Part shown: one piece after another, positions 48,411 to 60,978 of the stretch | Layout: every line of letters starts with the position of its first letter | Numbering within the stretch: position 1 is the first letter of the stretch | Origin: Psychromonas ingrahamii 37 | GTDB taxonomy: Bacteria > Pseudomonadota > Gammaproteobacteria > Enterobacterales > Psychromonadaceae | Direction of reading: 5' to 3' | NCBI RefSeq assembly: GCF_000015285.1 | Contig: NC_008709.1 | Span: 248,001 to 312,000 of the forward strand | DNA length: 64,000 nucleotides | Notes under the pieces: generated by a model | What the model was told of the DNA's origin: nothing | Database searches by the model: none | What the model saw: only the letters and a program-made list of their open reading frames with translations | Made by a program: the position numbers and the translations under genes

Positions 48411-48670
48411 TTAATCAAACAATCTGTGTGGACACTTATTGTTGATGTGATTTCAAAAAAATCAAAGTCCTTTCTTGTAAAGGCAGTAACTTTTTACTTC
48501 GTAAATAGCTTACTCATCAATAAAAGTGACACACGAATAAATTTATTTATTCAGAATAATAAGTTATTCATTATTTTTATACTGAAGTTTTTATACTTAG
48601 GTGTTGAGATAATAGTAATTAGTTTTAGTCAGTTATATTGAGTCGCAGCGCAAGCTGCAAATTAAACTTT

Positions 48671-50217
<1,547 letters not shown>

Positions 50218-50419
50218 CGTAAAGAGACACATCAGTTAATTCGCTTGCGGATTGACACATTAGAGACTTGCTTGCAAGTGCTCTGCAGTACAAGCCTTTC
50301 GGCGATTTTGCTTTGCAAATTCACCTTCCGGCTCAAGTTTTTGCTTTGCAAATACTTGATGAGTGTTCACACAGATTGTTTGATTAGAATGTATAGAGAG
50401 TATAGATAGACCTTATGCT

Positions 50420-50496
<77 letters not shown>

Positions 50497-50546
50497 AATC
50501 GTTGATTTGGGAACGCATGACAGAGTCTATTTATACACAACATGTC

Positions 50547-50622
50547 GGGGCTATAGCTCAGTTGGGAGAGCGCCTGCCTTGCACGCAGGAGGTCTGCGGT
50601 TCGATCCCGCATAGCTCCACCA
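50547..50622 (+). tRNA. tRNA-Ala (TGC)
   Basis: 76 nt with CCA. Acceptor GGGGCTA/TAGCTCC, anticodon loop TTGCACG (TGC). It is the second spacer tRNA. Confidence 0.98.
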
Positions 50623-50670
50623 CTTATTTTAAAAAATAAGTATCCGACATGAACCTCTTTTTGAGGAGAG

Positions 50671-50710
50671 GCTTAAGATAAATTATAAAATTTACCTTAA
50701 GCTTTTTTTT
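50671..50710 (+). terminator. Terminator-like hairpin inside the rRNA operon
   Basis: GCTTAAG...TAAATT pairs with AATTTA...CTTAAGC (50671-50702), followed by eight T. It looks like a full intrinsic terminator but sits between tRNA-Ala and 23S, just before a second boxA, so the antitermination complex must read through it. Confidence 0.7.
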
Positions 50711-50722
50711 ACTAAAAAGTTT

Positions 50723-50736
50723 GCTCTTTAACAATT
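50723..50736 (+). promoter_or_regulatory. boxA antitermination site before 23S
   Basis: GCTCTTTAACAATT, the same element as in the 16S leader, lies about 400 bp before the 23S 5' end. The remaining spacer to 51134 carries the 23S processing-stem strand. Confidence 0.8.
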
Positions 50737-51134
50737 AGGAAAGCTGATAAAAGTTCTTTTTATCACACAAAAACAATGGCACTCAAGTGTTGATTGGTGT
50801 GATAAATTAAACGAAAAGTTTGTATTTCACACAGTGAAATATAAACAGTTCTCGTTTATTAACACTTAGGTGTTAGTAAATGAATCAAGCAAAAATAAAT
50901 ATTATTCAAACTGATACTTTGGATAATATACGTATCTATTGAGTGATTGTTAATTCAATTATTCTTAGGTGCACGAAAAACGAATGTTGTTTTTTGTATT
51001 GTAAAATATGAGAAATCGCAAGCGTCTTGGAAACTCAAATAAATACAAAATCTAGATTTTGTTGTCTTATGTGTTTTTTGAATGTTATTAACATTCATAA
51101 AAACGCTTAAAGTGACACCTTTTAGGTGTTGTAT

Positions 51135-54026
<2,892 letters not shown>

Positions 54027-54225
54027 ACAACACCTAAGACGTGTTGAGTTGCAGTAGACGCATAGTGGGTCAGTGAATGTTATTAACATTCCCTCTGATT
54101 AAGCTAAGAGTTGAAACAACAGTATCCAAGACAAAGAAAAAATATGCTTGCGAAACATATTTTACAAAAATTAATGCTTGTATCAAAACACAGAACAATA
54201 AACAGCTTTTCTAATTAACTTTTTA

Positions 54226-54344
54226 TGCTTGGCGACCATAGCATTGTGGTACCACCTGATCCCATTCCGAACTCAGCAGTGAAACGCAATTGCGCCGATG
54301 GTAGTGTGGGGTCTCCCCATGTGAGAGTAGGTCATCGCCAAGCG
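54226..54344 (+). rRNA. 5S ribosomal RNA, copy 1
   Basis: Core CCACCTGATCCCATTCCGAA and GGTAGTGTGGGGTCTCCCCA. Terminal helix TGCTTGGCGAC/GTCATCGCCAAGC. It lies about 200 bp after 23S. Exact ends are uncertain by 1-2 nt. Confidence 0.95.
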
Positions 54345-54365
54345 CCTAATTCTTTTGAAGAATAG

Positions 54366-54393
54366 AAACCTCAGTTATAAACTGGGGTTTTCT
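54366..54393 (+). terminator. Intrinsic terminator between the two 5S genes
   Basis: AAACCTCAGTT and AACTGGGGTTT (54366-54376/54380-54390) with a 3-base loop and T-rich tail. Read-through is needed for the second 5S and tRNA-Thr unless they have another promoter. Confidence 0.7.
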
Positions 54394-54425
54394 AATTTAT
54401 AATTATAATAATTTTAAGATTTTTT

Positions 54426-54541
54426 TCTGATGACAATAGCGCTGTGGTACCACCTGATCCCATTCCGAACTCAGTAGTGAAACGCAGTTGCGCCGATGGT
54501 AGTGTGGGGTCTCCCCATGTGAGAGTAGGTCATCATCAGAT
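54426..54541 (+). rRNA. 5S ribosomal RNA, copy 2
   Basis: The core is nearly identical to copy 1, but the terminal helix is TCTGATGAC paired with GTCATCATCAGA, so both strands of the helix have changed together. It lies 8 bp before tRNA-Thr. Confidence 0.92.
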
Positions 54542-54549
54542 CCCCTTTT

Positions 54550-54625
54550 GCTGATATGGCTCAGTTGGTAGAGCGCACCCTTGGTAAGGGTGAGGTCGGC
54601 GGTTCGAATCCGCCTATCAGCACCA
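54550..54625 (+). tRNA. tRNA-Thr (GGT)
   Basis: 76 nt with CCA. Acceptor GCTGATA/TATCAGC, anticodon loop TTGGTAA (GGT). It is the last gene of the rrn operon. Its 3' end (about 54601-54625) is the probable attL of the island to the right, since a P4-type integrase begins 184 bp further on. The second att copy is not in the window. Confidence 0.97.
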
Positions 54626-54808
54626 TAACTTCTTTTTTGACATCCCACAACGTCCCAGCAAGTTTTTAAATCCATTATTTATTAATAACTTACCTCAACT
54701 TGAGCATTTTAGTGTCCCGTAGCGTCTCTAATAGTACCGTGACATCTACTGTTTAAAGTAATACCATAACTAATACCACTCAAACCCAAAAAATGCTGGT
54801 ATTACTTC

Positions 54809-56059
54809 ATGGCTAAAACCACACCACTTTCAGACACCCAGATTAGATTAACCAAAGCTAGCGATAAGGTAATTACTTTATCTGACGGTGGCGGCTTACA
54901 GCTGAGAATCAAACCAAATGGTTCTAAGCTGTGGCAGTTACGTTTTAATAAGCCGATTGAGAAAAAACCTGCATTGATGGGTTTTGGTGCTTATCCCGCT
55001 ATTTCGTTAGCTAATGCTAGAAAGTTACGCGAGGCTGCCAATGAGTTATTAGCACAAGGTATTAATCCCAAAGCTCAGCGTGATAGTGAAATTAAAGAAA
55101 AAGAACTAATTCTAAACAATACATTTGAAATGGTTACGGCTGCTTGGATAAAGCTTAAAGCGTCAGAAGTAAAGCCGGATTCATTAAAAACTATTTCTAC
55201 CACGCTTACTAATCATATCCTGCCTCGTATTGGTAAATGCCCAATAACAGAAATTACAGCGCCTATGGCCATTGAAGCGCTTAGACCGATAGAAGCCAAA
55301 GGTAACCACGAAGTTATTGCGAGAGCTTGTCAATACCTCAACCAGATCATGCGCTATGCAACTAATCTTGGCATGATCCATTCCAACCCTTTAACTGGTA
55401 TTAAAGGGGTATTTATGACTAAAAAGATCACGAACAACCCACATGTAAAGCCTGAAGAACTTCCACAGTTACTAATGGCTATTGCTACTGCCAATATTAA
55501 GAAAATAACACGCAACCTAATTCTGTGGCAGTTGCATACAATGACTAGACCCGCTGAAACTGCACTAGCACAGTGGAATGAAATAGATTACGAAAATAAT
55601 TTGTGGATTATTCCTGGTGAGCGGATTAAAACAGGTATGACTCATCAGATCCCACTCACTGTACAGACATTGGCGATACTTGAAGCTTGCAAGGTGATTA
55701 GTGGTAATTCGGACTATATTTTCCCTGCAGATAGAAACCCTAATGCTCATGCAAATAAAGCCAGTGCAAACATGGCATTTAAACGTATGGGCTATCAAGG
55801 TAGACAGACAGCACACGGTTTGCGTGGTTTAGCGAGGACAACACTTAGTGATAAAGGCGTCGCATACGAGCCTTCCGAGGCTTGTTTGTCACATAAAGTA
55901 GGTAATTCAGTTAGCCAGTCCTACAATCACTCCACGTACCTTAATCAACGAATAAAAATAATGGCGTGGTGGAGTAATTACATTGAAGAAGCTTCTTATG
56001 GAAATATTTCAATGGCAGGCAGCAAAGGCGTGAAGGTTGTTGGGACTGATCAAACATGA
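54809..56059 (+). CDS. P4-type tyrosine integrase of the genomic island
   Basis: 416 aa. The N-terminal arm-binding DUF4102 domain (LSDTQIRLTKASDKVITLSD, GGLQLRIKPNGSKLWQLRF) is followed by a SAM-like core-binding domain. The catalytic domain has Arg in MTRPAETALAQW (about 243), HGLRGLARTTL (His/Arg, about 343-346), LSHKV (His) and the nucleophile Tyr in SYNHSTYLNQR. All catalytic residues are present. ATG 54809 lies after a spacer rich in short direct repeats (AATACCA), plausible arm sites. It should recombine at the tRNA-Thr 3' end. Confidence 0.93.
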   Translation: MAKTTPLSDTQIRLTKASDKVITLSDGGGLQLRIKPNGSKLWQLRFNKPIEKKPALMGFGAYPAISLANARKLREAANELLAQGINPKAQRDSEIKEKELILNNTFEMVTAAWIKLKASEVKPDSLKTISTTLTNHILPRIGKCPITEITAPMAIEALRPIEAKGNHEVIARACQYLNQIMRYATNLGMIHSNPLTGIKGVFMTKKITNNPHVKPEELPQLLMAIATANIKKITRNLILWQLHTMTRPAETALAQWNEIDYENNLWIIPGERIKTGMTHQIPLTVQTLAILEACKVISGNSDYIFPADRNPNAHANKASANMAFKRMGYQGRQTAHGLRGLARTTLSDKGVAYEPSEACLSHKVGNSVSQSYNHSTYLNQRIKIMAWWSNYIEEASYGNISMAGSKGVKVVGTDQT

Positions 56060-56135
56060 TGTACATATATTAATATTAAAAAATACCTGTAAATCTCGTT
56101 TTTATTTCTCATTCAGTGGCATGAAACCTGAGTCG

Positions 56136-56165
56136 CTAAGGGGCACATTGCGCCTTAGAGTTTTT
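56136..56165 (+). terminator. Integrase terminator
   Basis: CTAAGGGGC (56136-56144) pairs with GCGCCTTAG (56150-56158, one mismatch), then AGTTTTT. It resembles the hairpin targeted by the IS near 61408 (CTAAGGCG). Confidence 0.7.
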
Positions 56166-56192
56166 GCACTTTTTATCTGTTGAGATCACCCC
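56154..56192 (-). repeat. Tn3-like 39-bp terminal repeat, left copy
   Basis: Read leftward from 56192: GGGGT, then TCTCAACAGATAA, GCAAAA and a TAAG end. 31 of 39 positions match the copy at 62869-62907. The GGGG...TAAG, 38-39-bp form is that of Tn3-family ends. Its interior side points left, away from the cassette array. Confidence 0.65.
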
Positions 56193-56239
56193 ATTTACGG
56201 TCGCTTTCTCCCAATACCGAGCGTAAAGGCCTATCCATC

Positions 56240-56279
56240 TTATAACTAGACTTTGTTCCGTTTGAGCGCCTTGTATGAC
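56240..56279 (-). other. Degraded attC remnant after the last cassette
   Basis: The top strand runs TTATAAC...CCGTTTGAGCGCCTTGTATG, resembling the right end of vibrio/shewanella attC sites (GTTTGAGCGCCTTGTTA) with one base lost in the core. It is only about 40 nt and lacks the long stem. It closes the array at the integrase side. Confidence 0.5.
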
Positions 56280-56282
56280 CAT

Positions 56283-56849
56283 TTACTCATGATAATGGAC
56301 AAAATCATTTGCACGACTATGACACACACTTAATGATACAAGCCTATTTGAAAAAACAACACCATATCTAAACACGAGAGACTTATGGACTGCATTTACA
56401 TTATCAATGCCTAGATCAAGTTCAATTACTTCACCTTGCATTGACTTCTTGATGTTATTACTCTCTAATTTTCCATTAACCATTAATTGGATGATTTCTA
56501 ATTCAGGAGCACAGAAAATAATTTGATTGTTTGCTGTTGCTAAAAAATAACCTTCTACCCATTCCCATTCAATGTCAATTTCTCCATCATTAACACAGTC
56601 TCTTCCGTTAATAGATGAAGCGAACTCATTAGCATTTTTGTGATAAAAAATGAAAGGATCAGTTCCCAGATAAGTTATATCGTAACTTTTAACTTTATCG
56701 TTGCGTTTCCAGTTATTTCCTTTGTCTGGTGTCACAACACACTTATCTTTTAGATATGTAGAAATCTCATCCAAATTAAGCTTCAGATAAAATACAGTCA
56801 ACTTTCCTTGAATATCTTTCTTTTTCTTCGAAAACATATTGAATCCCAT
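56283..56849 (-). CDS. Integron cassette protein of unknown function (188 aa)
   Basis: I do not recognise a family. It starts with a basic segment (FSKKKKDIQGK) and then has mixed alpha/beta composition with aromatic-rich GEIDIEWEWVEGYFLA. No signal or membrane segment. ATG 56849, or ATG 56837 four codons later, lies within 10 bp of the cassette recombination core, so the gene starts right at the cassette boundary. It is the last gene of the minus-strand array. Confidence 0.6.
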   Translation of the reverse strand: MGFNMFSKKKKDIQGKLTVFYLKLNLDEISTYLKDKCVVTPDKGNNWKRNDKVKSYDITYLGTDPFIFYHKNANEFASSINGRDCVNDGEIDIEWEWVEGYFLATANNQIIFCAPELEIIQLMVNGKLESNNIKKSMQGEVIELDLGIDNVNAVHKSLVFRYGVVFSNRLVSLSVCHSRANDFVHYHE

Positions 56850-56852
56850 TGG

Positions 56853-56927
56853 GTCTAACGCCTACATAAACGGCGCTCGTAGGGTGTCCAGCCAGCTTAC
56901 TGGCGATGGTTGATGCACTTGTTAGGC
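56853..56927 (-). other. attC site, well conserved (75 nt)
   Basis: On the minus strand GCCTAAC (R'') at 56927-56921 and GTTAGAC (R') at 56859-56853 fit the RYYYAAC and GTTRRRY consensus exactly. An inverted-repeat body (GCCAGTAAGCTGGC and flanking) lies between them. The stop codon of the SIR2-like gene lies inside R''. Confidence 0.85.
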
Positions 56928-57641
56928 ACTTAGGACTCCGATATCACATAGTTCCCTAGCGCCGCGATTAATCCATTCATTGAAGCCCTCGTTAACAAAC
57001 TTGAATTTTGCATCTGGAAGATGCCGACTAATCTCACTGGAAACTTTTTCAGCTTGCTCTCTGTTTGGATTAACCAGTAGCCAATTTGAACTTGCTACTG
57101 GCATTTCTGATCCGCAACGACCTAATGCTACTAAGGTATACCTATCGATTACACACTCAAAGGACATTCCGACGACCACGAAAATACTAGATTCTAAAAT
57201 AATATTAAAAGCTTCGTTACTCTCAAACCACATCTCCCTTAGCTCAGGCTCGTCAGATTCAAGTAATATCTTTGATCTTAAATCTTCAGGTGTATCTTCG
57301 ACTGTGCCATTCAAGTGATAAACATGTGAATTCATACCAAATGCATCAGGCACAGCTGCTTTAGACTCACACAAACTCGACAATTCATTTTGCAGTAGGC
57401 AATCCCAGTTTGTAGTTACAAAACGATGGAAATATTTGCTAGTAGTACGCTTCTCTAAAATACGAACCAACTTACTATAGGGCTCAGAGTTAACTTTTTT
57501 CATAGCCTGCGGTAACTTTTCTTTAATTATCGATATTTGAGATTCTCTATTGAGCTTTCCTTCGGAGTTACTAAGATCCCAATCTAGACCGCAAGCGATC
57601 GATGCACCTCGACCAATCAGCCATACCACTTTTGATTGCAC
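56922..57641 (-). CDS. SIR2-like domain cassette protein
   Basis: 239 aa with a SIR2/sirtuin-type Rossmann fold. WLIGRGASIACGLDWDLS at the N-terminus is the glycine-rich NAD loop, HRFVTTNWDCLLQNEL is the TTNxD motif, VYHLNGTVED is the LHG-like motif, and VVVGMSFECVIDRY is the late strand. The zinc cysteines of deacetylase sirtuins are absent, so it belongs with the SIR2_2-like proteins, several of which are NAD-depleting anti-phage effectors. GTG 57641 follows GGGAG. There is no helicase or Argonaute partner in the cassette, so the defence role is inference. Confidence 0.75.
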   Translation of the reverse strand: MQSKVVWLIGRGASIACGLDWDLSNSEGKLNRESQISIIKEKLPQAMKKVNSEPYSKLVRILEKRTTSKYFHRFVTTNWDCLLQNELSSLCESKAAVPDAFGMNSHVYHLNGTVEDTPEDLRSKILLESDEPELREMWFESNEAFNIILESSIFVVVGMSFECVIDRYTLVALGRCGSEMPVASSNWLLVNPNREQAEKVSSEISRHLPDAKFKFVNEGFNEWINRGARELCDIGVLSA

Positions 57642-57666
57642 GTGCTCTCCCTTTTTCCTAAGCCCT

Positions 57667-57753
57667 TGTTAACTTGCAAAAAATTGTGGGCTAAAATGTG
57701 GAGCGAAGCGAAACTGAGCCAACGGTTTTAGTTCCGTTTAAATTGACTTATAG
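57667..57753 (-). other. attC site (degenerate cores)
   Basis: Top strand GTTAAC at 57668-57673, the central block TAAAATGTGGAGCGAAGCGA shared with the attC at 59996, GAGCCAACGG, and a right end ...TTAAATTGACTTATAG. The stem arms GTGGGCT/GAGCC are partly paired. Core sequences have drifted from consensus. Confidence 0.6.
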
Positions 57754-57754
57754 T

Positions 57755-58222
57755 TTAATCATAAAACTGAAATACATACAAACCAATTAGAAATAAACCA
57801 ACAGAAAGAGGTACTTGATCAACTAACTCCCAAAGTCCAATCCAGTCTGTGGGATTCTTAGCCCACTCAAACCCAATAGTAGAAAAACCATCTATTACAG
57901 ATAGAGGTAACCACACTCCAGATTTTAAGTAAGTATATGTTTGAAAAACAAACACACATACAGCAGAAATAACAATGATAAAAGCAATTAATAAATGAAT
58001 CGATTTACCTATTTTAGATTCAATTTTATTAACCTTTTCTTCTCCTACAACACTCTCATAAATTCCATAATATATTGGTAATGATATAAGTAAGAGCGTT
58101 ACCAAAAGTAGTAACCAAATACTATATCCAGTGTATAAATATGTGGTTATGAACACCACTTTACCAACAACAAGTAAACATGTTAGAAACATTTCGAGAG
58201 TGAACCACATGGTTAATTTCAT
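57755..58222 (-). CDS. Cassette-encoded four-helix membrane protein
   Basis: 155 aa with four predicted transmembrane segments: about residues 5-30, 31-52, 70-93 and 137-153. Short charged loops separate them (ESVVGEEKVNKIESKIGK). No family recognised. Membrane proteins of this size are frequent in vibrio superintegron cassettes. GAGGAG lies 11-12 bp before ATG 58222. It could be an anchor or pore partner of a neighbour, but nothing shows this. Confidence 0.65.
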   Translation of the reverse strand: MKLTMWFTLEMFLTCLLVVGKVVFITTYLYTGYSIWLLLLVTLLLISLPIYYGIYESVVGEEKVNKIESKIGKSIHLLIAFIIVISAVCVFVFQTYTYLKSGVWLPLSVIDGFSTIGFEWAKNPTDWIGLWELVDQVPLSVGLFLIGLYVFQFYD

Positions 58223-58260
58223 CTATCGCCACTCCTCTTGTGATATTAATTGTAGGCAAA

Positions 58261-58289
58261 ACATAACACCGTTTATGGCCTTGTTAGCT
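58261..58289 (-). other. Truncated attC (29 nt)
   Basis: Top strand ACATAAC (58261-58267) to GTTAGCT (58283-58289): both simple-site ends are present, but the central stem is missing, so it is shorter than functional attC sites. It marks the junction between the HrgA-like and membrane-protein cassettes. Confidence 0.55.
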
Positions 58290-58306
58290 TTTTGCTAGTT
58301 AATACT

Positions 58307-59245
58307 CTATTTATTCCAATCTCTCGCTCGCACTCTACCTGTTTGGTAATACGTGGACACAAGCTCGATGTAGTCTTTAAAATCAGCGTTTTCAACTAAA
58401 ATTCTATTAACAGATTGCCAATCAACGTCTGCTCTGGATTTAGCTGGCAACATCATTTCACTTTCAGTCGGATTTTCAGGATTAAGGAGAATTACACCGA
58501 TTCCATGAAGAGCAGAAAGCATTCTTAACTCCTGTTCAACACTGCTATCTGAAATAGAAGTGGCGACTAAATACCCTTCATTAGCCCAACTTGAATTACT
58601 TACAGCCTGAAAGAAGCTTTTTCTAGCATTTGAACCTGTTAATTCCTTTTTAACTTCAAAAGACCACAATCGGACACTTTGGCCTGCACCTTTTTTAACG
58701 CAGCTTCGTATTAGTTCATCCCACTCTTTATCTACTGGTTGCATCGCAACTATATCTGGGTGCAACCATTGATTTCCGCCGCTACCCCGTGAGTTTTTAG
58801 AGCGTTTTTCGTCTATACGTTGGCAATATAGTTTTAACTCTGTTTTTAAATAATCAATAAGTATTGGGTATAAATCGTGTTCGGAGAAAACTGTTTCAGC
58901 TATGGTTGAAATTACAAGGTTTTCATCTTCACTTTCATCTAGTTCGGGACCTATTTCACCAACTATTTTTTCGGGGTTATACCAATAAACTCTAGGCCGT
59001 GGCTTATCTTGCCAAAAAACATGACTATCGTTTTTTACGATCTGATCTTTCTGCGAACCAATTTCTGCTACTACTTGAGATATAAATGCTTTTTCATCAG
59101 CAAATCTAGGGTTTTGTCTTTTGTCTCTATAATCTTCGGGGTGAGACTCCACAATCTGTTCTGCTATTTGTCGAGCATTAAATTTTTGATTTGGATTTAC
59201 TTTAAGCAACTCAACGATTTTTTGTGATTGTGACAGTCTAGACAC
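58307..59245 (-). CDS. HrgA/COG2958-like predicted nuclease cassette
   Basis: 312 aa. The N-terminus looks like a winged HTH of the HARE type (SQSQKIVELLKVNPNQKFNARQIAEQIV). The C-terminal half has a PD-(D/E)xK-like pattern: WLHPDIVAMQ (Asp about 166), SFEVKKELT (E-x-K about 200) and a Gln/Ser-rich follow-on (FFQAVSNSSWANEGYLVA). This layout matches proteins annotated HrgA, seen beside or in place of restriction genes. No methyltransferase is present. GTG 59245 follows AAGGAATAATAA. Cleavage activity is inferred. Confidence 0.6.
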   Translation of the reverse strand: MSRLSQSQKIVELLKVNPNQKFNARQIAEQIVESHPEDYRDKRQNPRFADEKAFISQVVAEIGSQKDQIVKNDSHVFWQDKPRPRVYWYNPEKIVGEIGPELDESEDENLVISTIAETVFSEHDLYPILIDYLKTELKLYCQRIDEKRSKNSRGSGGNQWLHPDIVAMQPVDKEWDELIRSCVKKGAGQSVRLWSFEVKKELTGSNARKSFFQAVSNSSWANEGYLVATSISDSSVEQELRMLSALHGIGVILLNPENPTESEMMLPAKSRADVDWQSVNRILVENADFKDYIELVSTYYQTGRVRARDWNK

Positions 59246-59290
59246 TTATTATTCCTTTTTATTGCCACCTAGGCTTCGATTGATGATGAA

Positions 59291-59382
59291 AGCTAACGCC
59301 TTGCTAAGGGGAAAATAATGGTTGGCTATAATCGCGAAGCGATGGCCAACTGTTATTTTCCCGTTTAAGCAACTTGTTAAAT
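59291..59382 (-). other. attC site (92 nt)
   Basis: Top strand AGCTAAC (59291-59297) to GTTAAAT (59376-59382). A long inverted repeat lies between: AAAATAATGGTTGGC against GGCCAACTGTTATTTT, around a TATAATCGCGAAGCGAT centre. The stop codon of the downstream reading gene follows within 3 bp. Confidence 0.85.
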
Positions 59383-59384
59383 TG

Positions 59385-59978
59385 CTACTTAGCTATAACT
59401 GATAATAAGAACGAACCAATAGTTGCAATACTACCAGCATGAGGTAAAGCTGCTAATAATGTATCAACTACGGCCTTACTTGGTTTTTCAGAGGTCAACT
59501 GACTCTCAATTGCATCTACAACATCAAGTGCATCCGCTTTCTGTTGTTCCCCTTTAATAAGACGGCTGACTTCAGATTTTAATAGTTCAATATGCTCTGT
59601 TATTTCAGTTGCTGAATTAACATTATTGGTTGAGTTATCGACTGAATCATTATTTACTCGTGCGTTGTCACCATGGAAGTTATATGTGATATTTTTAACT
59701 TCAGCTTCTGCTTCAGGAATACCTAACTTTTTATATGTCACTTTATACCCTGAAGAAATACGACCCATACCCTGGTAAAACCCCGGGTCGATTATTTTAA
59801 ATGTATCTTCTAGTCCATTAGGCAATTTTCTAACCAACAAATCTCCAGATTCAATTTGTACGTCATGGCGCTCCGTAACGATGAAATTTGGTGTTACTGC
59901 GGCCTTGATGCCTTCAACGATTTCACTATTTTGTTTTTTTAAAACTAACTGATCATTCATCATACTTGAAAATGACAT
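59385..59978 (-). CDS. Cassette protein of unknown function (197 aa)
   Basis: ATG 59978 (GGAGG 7 bp upstream) is preferred over 59996, which lies in the attC core. The N-terminal half is beta-rich (VTERHDVQIESGDLLVRKLPN). Then ITYNFHGDNARVNNDSVDNS is followed by a helical region (HIELLKSEVSRLIKGEQQKA) and a hydrophobic tail (SIATIGSFLLSVIAK). The GDNARVN segment recurs in many uncharacterised bacterial proteins, but I cannot name the family. Confidence 0.6.
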   Translation of the reverse strand: MSFSSMMNDQLVLKKQNSEIVEGIKAAVTPNFIVTERHDVQIESGDLLVRKLPNGLEDTFKIIDPGFYQGMGRISSGYKVTYKKLGIPEAEAEVKNITYNFHGDNARVNNDSVDNSTNNVNSATEITEHIELLKSEVSRLIKGEQQKADALDVVDAIESQLTSEKPSKAVVDTLLAALPHAGSIATIGSFLLSVIAK

Positions 59979-59995
59979 ACCGGTACCTCCATGCA

Positions 59996-60092
59996 ATTTA
60001 ACGCCGCAATATGCGGTGAGTAATAGTTGGCTAAAATGGAGCGAAGCGGAACGGCCAACTGTTACGAATCCGACTTAATTGCCTTGTTATAT
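59996..60092 (-). other. attC site (97 nt)
   Basis: Top strand ATTTAAC (59996-60002) to GTTATAT (60086-60092). Arms AGTAATAGTTGGC and GGCCAACTGTTAC surround the centre TAAAATGGAGCGAAGCGGAA, the same centre as in the site at 57667. This is a typical vibrio-type attC. Confidence 0.85.
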
Positions 60093-60097
60093 TTTTA

Positions 60098-60970
60098 TTA
60101 CCATCTGAAGCTAGTATCCGATAATTCCACCCCAGCTTTACAGTCTTTAATATTATTTGTAAGTACATCCTCAGCAGAAATTTTTGCAAGTAGCGCTCTT
60201 GAACCAGGTGCAACAGCTACTTGAAAAATAGATTTTTCAGGAAATTTTAAGTAAATATATGGTACTAATAACCCATTACAGTTCCTAATATTAAGTTCAT
60301 TTCCTTGGGGATATGTCACGACATACCGCCATTCTGACTCTTCCGAAAATGATTTATGTTTGAGCAGTGTAGCTAATGCTCTTATTGTTCCTACCAAACC
60401 TTTTAAACAGTTATCTAGATGATGTTCAATCACGGCTTGAGGTTGATTGGTAGTTGCCGTTTCAAATTTATTTTGATGCCATTCGATGCAGTTATTAACT
60501 TTTACTGATAGGTCTTCTTTTGAATATATACATTCAGCGAGATAATGATTTGCTAAATAGCCAATAGCTTTAAATAGGTCTGTTCTGAACTTGATTGAAT
60601 ATCCCCCATTTTCAGAGTACGCACGCCATTGGCTTAGAAGGTTTTCTTTGCTAGACATTGATAACACTGCAATTCGACCATTAGCCCCTTTTAGTAGTAC
60701 AGAGGCTTTTTGAATCAAATCACTAGATTTATATTTTGAAGAATTAATACATTCTCCCGCTACTTCCAAGCCTCCAATATACTCTGATGAATCGTTTAAA
60801 TAACGACTATCTGAAGCCCACATTTGGAAAGAATTATCCTTGTTAGACTGGATAATACCCAAGAAGCCAGCTGCAGTTGTGTAGTGATATAGATAATGAG
60901 GTGGTTGACTATCAACTATTAATTTACGTCTAAAATCTAAAGTATCATAATAAAATGGTTCAAATTCCAA
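60098..60970 (-). CDS. DUF2971 protein cassette
   Basis: 290 aa. DUF2971 hallmarks: YLYHYTTAAGFLGIIQ near the start, MWASDSRYLNDSSEYIGG, VLSMSSKENLLSQWRAYSENGGYSIKF, and a late KHKSFSEESEWRYV. Function unknown; family members occur in accessory and defence-rich regions. The start is TTG 60970 with GAGGTG upstream. It is the first gene of the array if the array is read in the direction of its genes. A core-like CTCTAAC (60979-60985) lies just upstream, which could be attI or the end of a lost cassette's attC. Confidence 0.75.
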   Translation of the reverse strand: MEFEPFYYDTLDFRRKLIVDSQPPHYLYHYTTAAGFLGIIQSNKDNSFQMWASDSRYLNDSSEYIGGLEVAGECINSSKYKSSDLIQKASVLLKGANGRIAVLSMSSKENLLSQWRAYSENGGYSIKFRTDLFKAIGYLANHYLAECIYSKEDLSVKVNNCIEWHQNKFETATTNQPQAVIEHHLDNCLKGLVGTIRALATLLKHKSFSEESEWRYVVTYPQGNELNIRNCNGLLVPYIYLKFPEKSIFQVAVAPGSRALLAKISAEDVLTNNIKDCKAGVELSDTSFRW

Positions 60971-60978
60971 TTGCTCAC

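Noticed and set aside
48426..48641. 71-codon frame in the rRNA leader
   Set aside because: It lies between boxA and the 16S 5' end, in transcribed leader sequence, with no ribosome-binding site.
54403..54675. 90-codon leftward frame
   Set aside because: It overlaps the second 5S rRNA and tRNA-Thr on the opposite strand.
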